This document shows, in pieces, positions 1-13,719 of a stretch of 64,000 bases of DNA. This DNA comes from Dioscorea cayenensis subsp. rotundata. Lineage: Eukaryota; Streptophyta; Magnoliopsida; Dioscoreales; Dioscoreaceae. The notes beneath the pieces were generated by a model. That model worked only from the letters and a program-made list of their open reading frames with translations. It searched no databases and had not been told where the DNA came from. Both the position numbers and the translations under genes were made by a program. How positions within the stretch are numbered: the stretch's first letter is position 1; each line of letters begins with the position of its first letter. The stretch is from positions 22,004,305 through 22,068,304 of the forward strand of contig NC_052488.1 in the NCBI RefSeq assembly GCF_009730915.1. The letters run 5' to 3'.

Positions 1-10
1 TTCCGCATAC

Positions 11-3000
11 CTTTTCTCACATTGTTCCACAAGAGGTTCAACTGGAAGAAGAGAACGGACTGAAAGAATAAGACCCTTGATGAAATCCTCAGGACACTCA
101 TCATCCAGCAGTTGTCCAACCACCAGAGGAGCATTGCCGGGGTTAACCTATGTCCAAACAATTTAAAGGAACAAATGTTGTAACTCAATGAACTACTAAG
201 AACAGATTCTTTTATAAAACCTTTCTCAAAGCAAAATCTTACTTTCTGCACATATCCCTCAATATATCGAAGCATGTTATTTGTGTACAAGTAGTGTGTC
301 AAATCCGGAACAAAACCAAAACGATCGCAGACATTAATAAGTGGCCGTGCATCAGGAAGTTTGGCTTCCATTAAGAAATTCTTTGTCTTCTCAGGATCAT
401 AAAAGTTGGATTCTCTAGTCACTCTTTCAACTTCTTTAATCTGACCAGTTTTTGCTGCTGCCTCAATATACTTGAAGTGTATATCTGGATCTTCGCTGTT
501 AGGGGAAAAACAGGGATCCAAATTTACTAAAACAACCAGCCTTATGTCAAATTAAAAAAAGTCATTTCTAAAATAACCAATACCTGGAGCTCAAATAGGA
601 TCCCAAAAAGAAGTAAAGACCTTCATAGGACTTAAATTGCTCAAAAAGTTTAATGCATGAATCCACGCCTAACTGCTCAGAATATTCTTTTGCAGCCTGC
701 AAAAATAAACATGTTAATTGAAAAAGGAAAGGTAACATGAAAGTGCATGCCCAAATTTAAACCAATGAGAAAGTTACCTGAACAATTATTTGGAGATTTC
801 CTCTCAGGTTAACCAGAAGAAGATCTTTCATGCACTCTAATGCCCACTCCCTTGAAAGGGTCCCAAAAAACTCGACCAGAGCCTGGCAAGAGAAGTTAAT
901 CTTAGAAAGAGTGCATAAATCATAAAGTAAATAATGTGATTACAAAAAAACAAAACCTGAGGTTCAATCGCATGTGTGTTGACAATAACCCGTTTGATAT
1001 CGGGCAACTCCGAATAATGCTGAGAAGCATATGCAACGTTAGACAACTAATATTCATGAAATACAGAATTAAACATATCTTTTGAAAGATATTCTACCTG
1101 AAGCGCACGCATGTACAGGCCAGCCTTTTCACAAAGCTGAGCAATCCGCGGACGATCATAGTGACTAAACATGCCGTTAGCCAATATAGCATCAGCAACA
1201 TTGGGGTATGTGACTAAATTAACCTCCAAAACCTGTGCCAAAAACAGACATTAGAGATTGACAGAGAACAACTCAAGAGATGTCAACCAGCTTTTTGGCC
1301 CCGCATTGAGTTCACCTTAGTTTGAAGGAAGGCATGCTCAGGTAAATTTGGTTTCAAAACATCCAAAAGAAAAGCTGTTGCCTCTCTAATCAAGTTTCTC
1401 TGCAGCAAACACAGAAAATGGAACTCCCTTACTCCAGTAAATAAATAAGTTGAAGTATGAAGGAAAGTTAAACTAACAAAATTCGGCAAATTATAGACAG
1501 CTTGACATAACAGACATACTTGGCAAACCTCTAGAGTCCAAGACATAATATCACATTGCTCAAAGAAATGGAATACTCCTTTCGGTGCAAGTCTCAGAAT
1601 GCAAAACAAAAAAGGAAAAAGAATAGCAAGAAGTCACTGAACCTGGAGGAAAAGATCTGTTATTGTATTGTAATCAACAGGACATCCACCCTCCATTTGA
1701 GACATCATTAGAGCAAAATTCACAGCACCCTACAAAAAACATTGGCTTGTGTCATGTTCACTGCAGAAAATTCACCAAGGCTACAGAAGACATGATTTAA
1801 TATAAGAACGTATAAAAAAAATAAAGAAATAAATATAAGCAAAACAAGGATATCATTTGATTAAAACCTGAGGAAATAGTTTACAAAAATAAAAATAAGC
1901 ACCATCACGCGCATCAATCACATGAAATGATGAAGCTGAGCTCAAGATTCATGGTATCTGAAGTAGTTACCTGTGGATCTGTTCTTAGAATTGTCTGCAG
2001 AAGAAAAAGATAATCTGGTGTATACCCAACCTGTACACAAGAATGAATCATTCATCACATATGTAATATTCATAAATCTCCAAACCTCCCACTAGATGCA
2101 GACTACTTCAACGAGCAGGAAATACAGATTCCAAGTACCTGCTTTGAGTATATAAGAATCTTGTCAAACTCTCTCCGCTCAGCAAAAGCGGCAACAACTT
2201 TTGGAGTTGCCCTTGCTTTTATATAGATCTTCAAAGCAAGATCATTGTCTACAGTCTACAAAATAGAAATGGATTAGATGATGATGAAGATGAATAAAAG
2301 ATGGATCCATCTTTTAGCGAAGATAAAAAGAATAGAACATCCAACTCCAATTTCAACCATATTATTTCCAACAAGACAGTGTAGAAGATAAAAATGATTG
2401 AGCTAAATCTTATAAACTGAGATCAAACCTTCACAAGATCTCCAAGTTCTTCACTGCACTCAAGCTTGTCCTCTGCCAACCAATTCTCCAAAAGATTTTT
2501 CTTGTTTTGATTGACCACAAGGCGAGATAATTCTAGAGACTCAAATGCATTGAGTTTTCCCTTAGTTAACAACGTCCCAAAATACTGAAGTAAAGGGGGT
2601 GTCTGCCCAGCTTGAACAGGAACACTCTGCAAAATATAAAATTGTTAGGACACCCAATTTTTTCATAAAAGTTGAGAGATTAAAGAGTGGCATGTGCTTG
2701 TGTATATGCATATACATAGGGAGAGAGACATCACAATCTGAAGTAGCTTGAATTATGTGCAATTGAATATACCTTCAAAACCAAGAAAATAAATAACATG
2801 ATTAGATACCTGAAATTTTGCCACAGTCTCAGGTGTTCTTAAGATGCCTTGTGGAGATTCAGCAGCAAGTTCTGCAGCTTCCTTATATTTAGTTTGCGAG
2901 AATAGTTCTTGAAACCTCTGCACAACCTGAACAACAAAAAAGAAACAAAATTCAATAGTGAGAATTTGACCAAATGATGGACATGAAACAAGAACAGATT

Positions 3001-5026
3001 AAGTAAAAAAAAATATTTCCCAAAAAAAAAAACCCACTTCCATCAACCTACTAAGAAATTTACTGCAATGAAAAAAGCAAACATAAGCAGATACGTGAAA
3101 ACACATGCCCATTAAACTAGTATATGAAAATTCCAAACAAAGGTATCCATGACGTTTCATTAACACTGACAGCCTCAGACTGGTGCCTTGCATGATTTAA
3201 AGATGGTCTTTCTTCTCGGGTAGTTAGCAGATTACATGATGAACAGCATGATATACAAAAACAGTATAAAATATGAGCTGATCTCTGCCAACATATCTTC
3301 ACACATGATATATTTGATTTTTAAAAAAAGGATCCATAAAACATAATTTTAAAGTCAGTATTAAGATGTGATCCACTGGAATTCCTTCCAACCAGAACAA
3401 AGGGCAGTGACAAAGGACAAAAAACAATTGTAACTTTAATAATACTTCTCTGCTAGAAGATTAAACCTATGTCAAACATAATCATCATACACCAGACAAA
3501 ATCCATTAGAATCAACATCAAATCATAAAAATGGTAGCTTACCAAATTTTCAGCCCCAGGAAGGTTTCCACGTTTGGCAAGATTTACGGCAAGCTCCAGA
3601 TTGTTCAGCTGAATCACCAGAAAATGATGCTAAGTGCAAACTCAGTAAGACAATGAAGAAACACCATAATACTAACACACCTGGCCACTAACAAAAGGCA
3701 CTAGAGTTGCTTCATTAACTGTTGCAAGAAGAACCTGCCCTCTTCTATTAATAGCATAAAACCCACCAACTGTTGAAGCTTCTGCCGTGAGAAAGATGGG
3801 GTCAGGGCTGATTCGGTTTCTGTATACAGCAGTAGCTGTCTCCAAATCGTATACAAACAGAAGACCCAGCTTTGTGATCACATATATCAAACTGTACTTG
3901 TGTGATATCTGCATATGACAATCCATTAAGCCAAAACTTTCTCAAGAAAATTGTATGACTATACAAATTTTAGAAACACAATAACTACAGCAATGATAAC
4001 AGCATTGCCTAAACACAACCTGCATGGCTACTGGAAAGTCATCTGCAAAATCAGGTGGGAAGAACAGATCTGCTTGTTTCTTCGAAAATCCTGGCTTGCC
4101 TGAAATACGTTAAAAGAAACTCAGGCACTTAAATAAAGAGCAAGTAAAGAAATGCATACATAAATTGTCTTAAAACAAATAGTTGGATGCACAACTTCAA
4201 GGTTGGTAAACATTAAAAAAAGAATTGATTGACAACATCAATCATAAGTAAAGGAATGGATACATAAGTTGTTTTAAAACAAAGTTGGATACACAACGTA
4301 ATAGAGGTTAACATTAAAAACAAAATTGAATGACAACATCAATCATAAGCGATCATTTAAAAGAAATTTTCTTCAACTCCGGCAAGCAGAGCAATCACCT
4401 TCGTCCTCACTGACATAACCAGCTACAACAAATTAGCCATCTTACCCCTCCAACAATCATCAAACATACCTTTATCCTGTTTACATTGTGATTCCTAAGT
4501 GATCCACTACTATTACTCATCACTACCAGAAAAAAATCATCAGCTTTAGCAAAACCAAATTGTCTGCAAAAAGGTGTGTCCTGCAAATTAAAAAAAATAA
4601 ATTCTAATCCCTAAATCGATTTCATATAAGGAAACAAACTACCTGGCTGGGCACCAAGTTCAATGACGTGCAGCTTTGATGAAATCTGTCCAGCATTAGA
4701 GGTCTTTGAAGCAAAGCAGATCAGAATAGATTCTTTGTCATTTCCTGCAACCTACGCAGGACACAAGCAAGGTTGAGCAAATAATGCAAGATTTATTATT
4801 TAAGAGCCGCATAAGCAACGGTACTCCGAGCATATATGCCTGCTTGTCACCTTGAAAGTTGCAAATGAAGCAGCATGTGCTTCAAGTGCCTGACTACGCT
4901 GCTGGTCCACAGAAAAAAGCTGCATATTTCCTTTTACCAATTGTGGCCGCTGCAAAAAGATACAAGTCAGTTTATAGCTTTCCTGAATATCGAGAAAAGA
5001 ATAAAATTTTTGCCGTCTCAAACAGA

Positions 5027-5062
<36 letters not shown>

Positions 5063-8018
5063 CCAACTTTATTCAAAAGAAAAAAAAATATTGGAGAAAC
5101 AAAAACTAACAAAAAGGAGAAGCAATAAAACTTAAACACATAACATAAACGAAACACAGCCACAAGTTAAATTAAAGCCCAAAAAAAAAAATGGAAGATG
5201 CACTCAAAATAAAAAAAATAAAGGAAAAAAGAAGAAAGAAATCTGAATACCTCTGGGGCACCAGGTGCAATTCCAATCAAAACTAACCATTTTTCAGTGG
5301 GGTCACATCGATAGTTGATAATTTGATTATTTGTCAAATTAGCAGTTCTATCAAACATCTTCACAGGCTCCGAGTCGCCTGCATGACATTGGCATAATAC
5401 CATAATACATGATGTAAGAACCTATTCTGATATTACTGCATCAAGAACTGACACGATTAAATAAACAAAAAAGTGCATTACCCTCAATCGACCAATGATA
5501 CACAGAAGATTGTGTAACAAGCCCCAACATCTTTGGAGTGATCCACTTCCAGAAGACAACCTGCAGAAAGTTTCACAAAAATGCTAAACAAAGTATTTCT
5601 AGAACCAAGAAGAAAACACAAAACAGCTAATATATACACAGATAAGAAACAATGAACCATACACCATTATTTTCAATTTAAAATAGCAAATTCACCTGCT
5701 CTGGCATCTGATGAGATTTAATTTTGGTTTTCGCCTCAATATTGAAGATTTGCAAGTGGTCTTGTGTGGTGCCAGGTAGTTGAGCTACAGAAAAAGGATC
5801 TAGGGTCAACAGATAATCATGTGACACAACAGAACCTATGGTGAAAAATTAATCAGGAAAAAATAAGCCTTGCAACCTATGCCAAATATACGCAACTGAC
5901 TATAAGAAATTAAGTGATGAAAGTACTAACGTAAATTCTATTGACAAGACGTTCACTAGTTCATACGGGGATGCAACATACATAAAAGGCAAAACAAAGT
6001 AGATGCCAAGTACAGTCAATAGATGGCATGCCAACTGAGAGGGCTCAACCATTCACCCTCATAAAAAAAAAAGAAATCTTGCTGCCTAAAATAAAGATAG
6101 ACAATTGGCTGCAAGGTGTTAAGAAGTTCAAAAGTGTTGTGTCCAGTGACAAGCTCCTTTATAGTTCAAATAGAAATCTAACATGCAGAAAAGACACAAA
6201 CAAGGTAGACGCAAGGTATAGTCAAGAGATGGTCAGTCTGGGTGAAAGGGTTCAAAGTTCACCCCCACAGACTCTTACTGTCACTCACATGCATAAATTG
6301 AACTGCAATGTAATAGATAAAAGAAGGTATCATGAGCACAATCCTTAAGTATCACTTGTCTATCATAAATGTGACTGCTTAAATATGTGATGACAAGATT
6401 TTCTTAGAGAGATCCATGCGTGTTATAGGAACTGATATAATGAGGCTAGAATTCTGCAGAAGTATTAAACCATTCAACACCATTTTTGAACAAGATCATT
6501 AACAGAGCTCCTCGTTTCCAAACCAACCAGCATATCTAAGATGACACAGAAATTGATGAAATGCCCTTCAAGCCTGAACATTTTGCAAATAGCCACATAA
6601 AAATATTACAAAACCAAGATGAAATCCATGCTTCTAAAAAGCTCGATACCATAAATGTCAGGTTGATCAAATGCTTCTTTCTTCCTCAAACTTCACCAAT
6701 GCATGTTACACCAAAATATCATATGCTATACACATTGTTAATAAAAATACAACTCTAAGACAATTAATAATTTATGCTTTCTGATGCTAATCAGTTCAAA
6801 TAATGCTCTCCAAAAAATAAATAAATAAGAAGAAGAAAGAAATAAAGAAAAAATTAATAGAACAAAAGCGACCAGAACAAGCTCATAAGGCTTACTCCAT
6901 TCCAAAACCAGTTTTTGCCTAGTAATTATAGCATTATCACTCGAACACAGTACACCGACCTCTCTATATTTCTATAGCTGTCCAACTTTCTTGCTTAAAT
7001 AAAAGATTACAAGCAGCCTTCAACCTCACAGCAAGAGATGTGTTCCAACTATATTAACATCTATGCATTTAGCCACTGATCATAATGTACCCAAAAAAAC
7101 ACAATACATCATGTTGAATACTTGAACTGCTAGAATTGGAGATATGAATTATTTAATATCCATTAGTAAAGAATATGAAACGGAAATGCCACTCAGTGTT
7201 TAGAAATGGTAATAAAATACTTAGCGAACACCATATCAACATGTTTGGACTAGAAACACAGAAACACAATGCAGAAATTTAAGATTTAATAGGTGCCACA
7301 TACGTTGCCATAACAAAAGGACTTAAACTAAAAACATTAACAAATATCAACTCCTAAACCTAAAATTCTATAATCATGTTGTCAATTCAAATCACCAAAC
7401 CTAAGAATATAAATAAATGGCGCTGGTAAGAAACAAGATGGGACCTTTGAGAGCAAGAATCCTGCTGTTGGGGTTCATCAAAGCCGAATCAGCAGTGATG
7501 GGCCTCCTCAGCGGCTGCATCGGCATGCTCATATCAATAATCACAACGCTGTTCGCCGGGGATGTCTCCCTCACGCAAATATACTTATCTGATTCCATCG
7601 TAACGTGCGTGAAGGTGATGAATTGCGGGTTTATCCCAATACTCGGGAGCTGAGATCCATCCAAAGATCCAAAACAAATAAAAGAAAAAAACATAAGAAA
7701 ACACGAACCATTCAAACGAATCAAAACAAGAAAATGAGAAATCCCAAGCATCAACTCTCAGATCTGACCAGATCCGACATCAATTTGATCAAATTCACTA
7801 CCATTCCAGTGCGAATATCAAGATCCATCCATCTCCAGTATCAAACCAATAAAAGAAATCAGCTCAAAACCCTACCTCTACTGGCTAACTTGAATTCTAC
7901 AAAGAACTAATTACAAAAAGAGATCACCCAATCCAGAGACCAGAAAAAGTTTAGTGAATGGATCGGGACTTACAGTGAGCGCCTCCCTCATGGCGATCGG
8001 GGCGTTGGCCGCAGCCAT
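11..8018 (-). CDS. CHC: Clathrin heavy chain, N-terminal half (partial, runs off left edge)
   Basis: Clathrin heavy chain forms the triskelion legs of clathrin coats on plasma-membrane, trans-Golgi and endosomal vesicles. I assembled 22 exons in order: 7974-8018, 7445-7649, 5696-5784, 5482-5560, 5251-5378, 4851-4949, 4643-4751, 4020-4099, 3681-3908, 3543-3608, 2810-2926, 2429-2626, 2139-2255, 1971-2030, 1643-1729, 1316-1399, 1098-1232, 957-1019, 778-882, 584-696, 243-495 and 11-147. All junctions are GT-AG and the phase is kept across 2597 nt (865 codons plus 2 nt), about half of the usual ~1700 residues. The protein starts [15 protein letters not shown] and covers the seven-bladed N-terminal propeller (about residues 1-330), the linker ([16 protein letters not shown]) and the first leg repeats ([17 protein letters not shown]). 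No stop or frameshift was seen. Bases 1-10 are the start of the next intron. Very close to plant CHC1/CHC2; which paralogue cannot be said. Confidence 0.97.
5785..7444 (-). other. Large second intron of the clathrin heavy chain gene
   Basis: This 1.66-kb intron separates the exon ending ILALKA from the exon starting QLPGTTQDH. It carries only short chance reading frames on either strand. I see no transposon ends or RNA gene in it. Confidence 0.8.
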
Positions 8019-8175
8019 GGCGAGTGGATCGTGGAGCTCCGCTAGGGCTAGAGTTCCGGCGAAGAAAGCAGTAGATCTGGAGAGCAGTGAAACCCTTCCG
8101 GATCCTAACGGGAGGAAGGAGCGGGTGGAGAGGGAGAGAGAGAAATGGAACGAATGAGCGGATCTGGAGACGAGT

Positions 8176-8183
8176 TTTATATA
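8176..8183 (-). promoter_or_regulatory. Putative TATA box of the clathrin heavy chain gene
   Basis: Read on the minus strand the sequence is TATATAAA, about 160 bp upstream of the start codon at 8018. The position allows a 5' UTR of roughly 130 nt. No other TATA-like site lies closer to the start. Confidence 0.5.
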
Positions 8184-8189
8184 TAATAT

Positions 8190-9930
8190 AAAAAGAAAAA
8201 TAAAATGGAATCAAAAAAAGCCCTTTCCTTTTTTTTTAAATTCATTATTATTATTATTTTTATTATTTTGGGATTTAAATATATATATTTATTTATTTAT
8301 TTATTTATTAGTTAGATTATGTGTAGTGATTTATGATCATGAAAATAAGATCCTTGCTTGGATTATTGTTATTATTATTGTTATTTAGATAAATTGCTTT
8401 TGTAGTTATTTAATTTATCAATTAGTAACTGTGGTTTTTTTTTTTTAGGAGGTGGGTGGAAACGTGGAAAACATTAATGAAAAATCACCTGGCTGAATTG
8501 ATGGTTGTTTGATATTTTTAATTGAGACATTTTTATTTTGAGAATTTTAAACTCTGAGGTTTTTATGTAAATAAAATATTTAATTATTTTAATAAATTTA
8601 ATTTATCAAAATCCATGGGCGATGAGTTATATATATTATGGTAAGCATGAGGATAACGGATGTTAATGTTGAAGTTCTTAGTCGTATGTTTAACTTTAAA
8701 CAGATGTTTAATTTAATGTTAACGTTTAGAGTGAAGTTGCATGCTTCAAAGTATTTATTTTAGAAAATTCAGTGAATTAGCATAATTTCAAAGATTCTGT
8801 TGAAATATAATTCCAAATCAACACATTTTTCCCTTGTTTGTTGAGCCAAATGTTAATTCATGGTTATGAACAAAAGATGAAAAACCATTTACCTATTTAA
8901 AAAAATGTAAGTAAAAATATACTTCAAAAAAAAAAATCAATCAAGAAACCATTAAGTTAAAGACAGATATATATATATATATAATTACTAATAAATCTAT
9001 TTACTAACCATTAAATTAAGACTATCGCATGTTGTCGCATAATAATATTCTCTTTCAGGAATCTGTCAGAAAAACATCGGTTCTCAAAGCCCAAAAACTA
9101 AGCCCATGTGCTTCCCATATTAACATATGGGCCTCCGCGGGTGCAACCCACTTACAAAATACCCCATAAAATCTATAATTACTAATTAAAATTTAATTAT
9201 ATATATATTATATATACACCAGGTATCCTCGGTGTTTTACATAATAAGATATCTATATATGTGAACTGTTATGGGACAAACACATTGTTCACTTCCGGTG
9301 TTTGATGCAAGTTATTATATATAATCACTGGTCGTCAATGTTTAAACTTGATAGATATAGTTTATCATTATGTATAAATGAATCATAGCCATGCAAGACG
9401 TCTCAGGGTTATACATATATATAGGTTGTATGTGATGGAACTTGATGGATTTCACATTAGAAATAACCCTATGAAAAATCAGGATCTTCTTATTGATTGG
9501 AAATTATTTAGGAACAACATAAATTTAGCGGAAACATACCTGCACTTAAATCCATTGATGATGATTATTGGGTCTTGTGGTTCCTCTAACTGATCACACG
9601 CAGAGAGAGGAGATGGAAACCCTAATTCAGGAAAACCTAATTCTGAATCCCATATTGTTGCATGCTATCTACACCCTATTTATAAAAAAAAATTATTGGG
9701 CTAATTACAAGTCTGCCCATCATAGACTTGACAATTTTGCCATCAGGAATTCTACACAACATATGATTAATATGTAAATCCACACATTTAAAATTAGATA
9801 ATTAGGACTCTATCCAAATTTTTTAATTAAATCACCACAATTGGATCATTCAAAATTAAATATGATAAGATATACACAATTATAAATGTTATTTGTGTAC
9901 ATCTACACAACTTATGCACACATATCCTTA
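8190..9930. other. AT-rich intergenic DNA, no gene recognised
   Basis: The stretch upstream of the clathrin gene is AT-rich with short TTA, ATTT and TA runs. The part from about 9370 to 9780 is less AT-rich and holds two overlapping short reading frames (71 and 69 codons) without recognisable domains; it looks like transposon-derived DNA, but no terminal repeats could be paired. Confidence 0.5.
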
Positions 9931-10277
9931 TATCCCTACATGATGTGTGGTCTAAAACCCAACAGCATGTTCTAAGTATGTTCATAGATTGAACGTTGAT
10001 GCAGACCGTTAAATTGAAATCCAACGGTCTGCAGATTTTGGTGATAGTATTACAATATTATTATGCTTATGAATAGTAGCACAACGAAAATTGATATGTA
10101 CAGTATTTTAATCTAAACCGTTAGATCGTAATTATAACCTGAATCGTCAAACATTGTTTGAACTAAACTTACATGAACCCAAACTAAAAAATAACACAAA
10201 ACAACCAACCTGTTACTCTGTCTTTTTCTACAATATGGGACACTCTTCCCACCAGTGGACGTTGGTAGACTCATTTT

Positions 10278-10306
10278 CCTCATATATATATATATATATA
10301 TATATA
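10278..10306. repeat. TA dinucleotide microsatellite
   Basis: A run of about 14 TA units lies some 170 bp upstream of the TATA box of the Em pseudogene. Confidence 0.9.
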
Positions 10307-10387
10307 CAAGTCGCATCCAAGTATGGCATGGCCAAGTAACGTCACTCTGACAACAACACTAGGTGTCACCCGGCCATATGCCATAGC

Positions 10388-10485
10388 CATGCACCCTTGT
10401 GCATTCCACTACCTGTCAAACCCACAAACCTTAATGTGTACTCTTCTTCTTGCTTCCCTCAACACCACCCCGTTCCATTATATAA
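10388..10485 (+). promoter_or_regulatory. Relic promoter of the Em-like gene: RY core and TATA box
   Basis: CATGCA at 10388-10393 is the core of the RY element bound by ABI3-type seed regulators. TATATAA at 10479-10485 is a good TATA box 79 bp before the ATG. An ACGT-containing site (TAACGTCA, near 10337) lies just upstream. This is the layout expected for an ABA- and seed-regulated Em gene. Whether it is still active is unknown. Confidence 0.5.
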
Positions 10486-10515
10486 CCGGCCTTGCTTTCC
10501 TTTCCAAGTAATCAT

Positions 10516-10546
10516 TCATCATCCATCCATCCATCCATCCATCCAT
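10516..10546. repeat. ATCC tetranucleotide microsatellite
   Basis: About seven ATCC units lie in the expected 5' UTR of the Em pseudogene, between its TATA box and its ATG. Confidence 0.85.
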
Positions 10547-10563
10547 CACTAGTTACTACACTA

Positions 10564-10729
10564 ATGGCTTTAGCACAAGAGAGAGCGGAGCTCGATGCTA
10601 GAGTTAAACAAGGCGAGATAGTCATCCCCGGAGGCACTAGTGGGAAGAGTCTTTAAGTCCAAGAGAACCTCGCTGAAGGTGAGAACCAAATCGCCATTGT
10701 TTACAAGGTATTTGATGAAATGCCTTTGA

Positions 10730-10770
<41 letters not shown>

Positions 10771-10987
10771 GATAGGGAAGAGTAATGGAGGGCAAAGGAG
10801 GAGGGAGTAGCTAGGAAAGGGAGGGTATTAGGGGCTGGGGAGCAGAGGAGGGCAGAAGAGAAAGAAGCATATTGGGAGGGAAGGCTTTCAAGAGATGGGG
10901 CGCAAGGGTGGGCTGGGCACGGATCAATGGTCCAGCGCTGAGCGCGGGGTGCACTAAGGGATTGACATTAATGAGACTAAGTTATAA
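10564..10987 (+). pseudogene. Em-like (group 1 LEA, LEA_5 family) pseudogene
   Basis: Em proteins are small, very hydrophilic seed proteins that protect cells during drying. Exon 1 (10564-10678) starts MALAQERAELDARVKQGE and continues IVIPGGTSGKSL, the Em N-terminal signature. An intron (10679-10775, GTGAGA donor, AG acceptor, full of TA repeats) follows the LAE residues. Exon 2 (10776-10987) carries two copies of the family's 20-residue motif; the second reads [20 protein letters not shown]. It ends GIDINETKL and a stop. The frame is kept over 109 codons, but four in-frame stops interrupt it: TAA at 10654, TAG at 10808, TAG at 10829 and TAA at 10955. All four fall where Em proteins usually have Glu, Gln or a similar residue one base from a stop codon. 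A polyadenylation-like AATAAA lies near 11087. The gene looks dead through point mutations only. Confidence 0.85.
10734..10768. repeat. TA microsatellite inside the Em pseudogene intron
   Basis: A run of about 17 TA units fills the middle of the small intron and stops just before its AG acceptor. Confidence 0.9.
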
Positions 10988-11788
10988 GTAGGTAGGAGAT
11001 CCAACACTAGTGGTTGTTCTTTGTTGCACTCTTGTAGTCTTATTGCTCTTTCTCTGCATGTGCATGTGTATGTCTGTGTTTTTAAATAAACCCAGGTTTT
11101 ATTTGTGGTGATGTATTATTAGTGAGTGTTTATTTATACGGCAAATAAACAAATAATCCCTCTGAAGTTAAGAGATTCACAAAAAAAAAACCCATGACTT
11201 TTAGCATTCCCAGATGGTCCTTCATTTTTCTGACAGGTTTATTTTCAGACCTTAGTGACATAAAGATGGTTGATGTTGACATAAAAGTAGCTGATGTTTA
11301 CAGAATTGCCTCTCAGTTTTTTAAGTTGAAACACATGATTTTAAGTGGAAACCCATAATCTTAAACGAAAACTCAAAATTTTAAGCGGAACCTCATAATT
11401 TTAAGTGGGAGGTACATGTTGTAAGATAGAATAAACTAACTGAGCAAGCTGCATTAACTAAAAAGTAAACTGTCAGAAACAAGAGGGATTGTTTAGCAAA
11501 TTCAAATGTCAAAGGGTTTGTTTAAGATGTTTTGAATCTTTCAGAGAGTTATAATTAATTTTCCCTTATTTATATTGATAATAATAATAATTTTTATTAC
11601 AACAACAATAATATATAATAAAGTGTAGTATTGTGCAAAATATTTTACATATATCATATAATTATTGTATCGATATTATGCATCCACTTTTCACTAGATC
11701 TCATGTGATACGAGTTGTTTTTTTGTAGTTCTAACATTGTAAAACAGAGTATAGGGTAGGCTTAATTGCTCGTGTGTTAGCTTATTTC

Positions 11789-12955
11789 TAGGGGTGTAAA
11801 TCAGTTGAGTCGAGCTTTGTCATGTTCAAGCTCGGCGCGTTATTATTTTAACCAAGCTCGAGCTCAAGCTCGAGCCGAGCTTATTTTAAATTTTATTAGT
11901 GAGGCTCAGACTCAGCTCGTTAGCTTAATAAAGGCTCAGCAATTTTTTTTATGTTTTATTTTTATTTTTTATATTCATGTGTCATTTCAAACTCATTTAA
12001 TGAATCATTATCAAGCTCAGCTCTGCTCGATTTGAGCTCGAAGATTATTTTAGTAAAATAATAATTAAAGCTTATATTTGAAATCATTTGAGATTTGGGC
12101 TTCTTAGCACAAATTTAGGCTCGACGTCAAGCTAGTTAGAAATCTCATTAAATAAATCAACAATAATAACAAAATAAATATTTAAAAAACAAACACCCAC
12201 AACTTTCTATATCTATATTCACCAAACCGGTGATGTCCAACCCCTGCCAAAATGGAATAAGAGGAAGAATACAATCCACACGACAATACTATCAAATCTT
12301 GATATAATTCAAACATCAATAAGTTAAAAATGATTTTTTGAATAAAGAAATAAATCTAAAATACCATAAAAAAATATCATTTAACGAATCAAGAGATTTA
12401 AGACTAAAGTGTCCAGAGACACAAAAGCTTACTTTTAATTTAAGATTTATTTACAAAAATAGTTTTAAAATTTAGTATTTATTAATAAATATAAAAATAA
12501 AACTTAACTTTGAACATTTATATTTATATTAAATAAAAAAACTGTAACAAATTTTGATAATAAAATTATTATGATAGTATATTTTTTTATAAGTTATAAA
12601 ATTATTAATAATCCTTGGAAAAAAAAGCTTGTTAATGATGTTATTCTCATAAATACATGTGTAAATGATGCTATATATGAATTGCTTAACGATTCTCGTA
12701 AACAAGCTTTTACGTATAATAAATAAGTCATTTAATGATTTTTATAAATAAGCCTTTACGATACAATAAATAACCCTTTAATAATTTTTATAAAGTAGCT
12801 TTTAACGAAATAATAAATGAGTTTGTTCACAAACCTTAAACAAGCCAAGTTTGGTGGTGTTTAAACTCCGCTCATTTATTTTATGAGCTTAATAATTAGG
12901 CTTGAGAATCGCTTGTTTAGCTTAATGAATGAACCAAGCCTTTGAGCCAATAGTA
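11789..12955. repeat. Interspersed repeat rich in CTCGAG/GAGCTCG words (hAT-MITE-like start)
   Basis: The stretch opens with TAGGGGTGTAAATC and then repeats AAGCTCGAGC-type words around 11810-12140. Related GAGCTT and CAAGCC words recur at 12830-12950. Elements starting GGGGTGTAAA followed by GAGCTCG repeats are common non-autonomous hAT-type repeats of plants. A matching right end could not be paired, so this is a fragment or has decayed. No coding capacity. Confidence 0.45.
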
Positions 12956-13207
12956 ATAAAATAATTAGTACATATATAATTATTTTCTTAAGAGAAAAAA
13001 GAAAAATAACGCAACTTTATCTGAGCACTTAACTCTTTTATGAATATATAATTTTTTCAGCAGCATTGGTTTTAATGAAATTTTATTTTATCAAATAGTT
13101 TATTGTAATAAACAAAAGGTAGAATGATTTATATAATCTATGATAAGTGCATTTAGACATTTTTAGTTTGGTTTGGAATAATTGTAATATATTATCCACT
13201 TTTGTAA

Positions 13208-13249
<42 letters not shown>

Positions 13250-13250
13250 T
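13208..13250. repeat. AAT trinucleotide microsatellite
   Basis: About 14 uninterrupted AAT units in AT-rich intergenic DNA. Confidence 0.95.
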
Positions 13251-13719
13251 GGAATATATGATGGGTTGAAGATTGATTGTGTTCATTATAATAGAAAATA
13301 TACATTGTGGTACAAATAAAAATATAAGAGTTCAAATTTAAATTTTAGGTTTATGAATTTATTTATTCGTTTATTTATTTTGTGAATAAGAAAATTCAAA
13401 GACTAAAGATTCAAAATAATTTTCCCCATAATTTGAGGACCAATAAAAATTTTGGAAGGTATTTTTTGTTGCTTCAAAAAATTAATAATGTATGCAATAT
13501 TAACTTATGGGTGTAAGGTGTTGGAGGCCCATGTATATTGGGCCCATTCTAGTTTATAAAACATTCCTATATTGTTTAGTTCACATTACCTATTTACAAA
13601 AACTTCACCCACTTCATCTATATCAGTGTGGCGGCGCCGGGGTGTGGCGAGGAGGGACATCCGCCACACCCTCCACCGGGAAAAAAAACCCTGAGGATTG
13701 AGTTGTGCATCTAGACTTC

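Noticed and set aside
4859-5135. Plus-strand frames with poly-Ile-Tyr stretches
   Set aside because: They are readings of a TA microsatellite and the antisense of a clathrin exon.
6028-6348. A 106-codon plus-strand frame
   Set aside because: Lies inside the large clathrin intron, with no recognisable domain.
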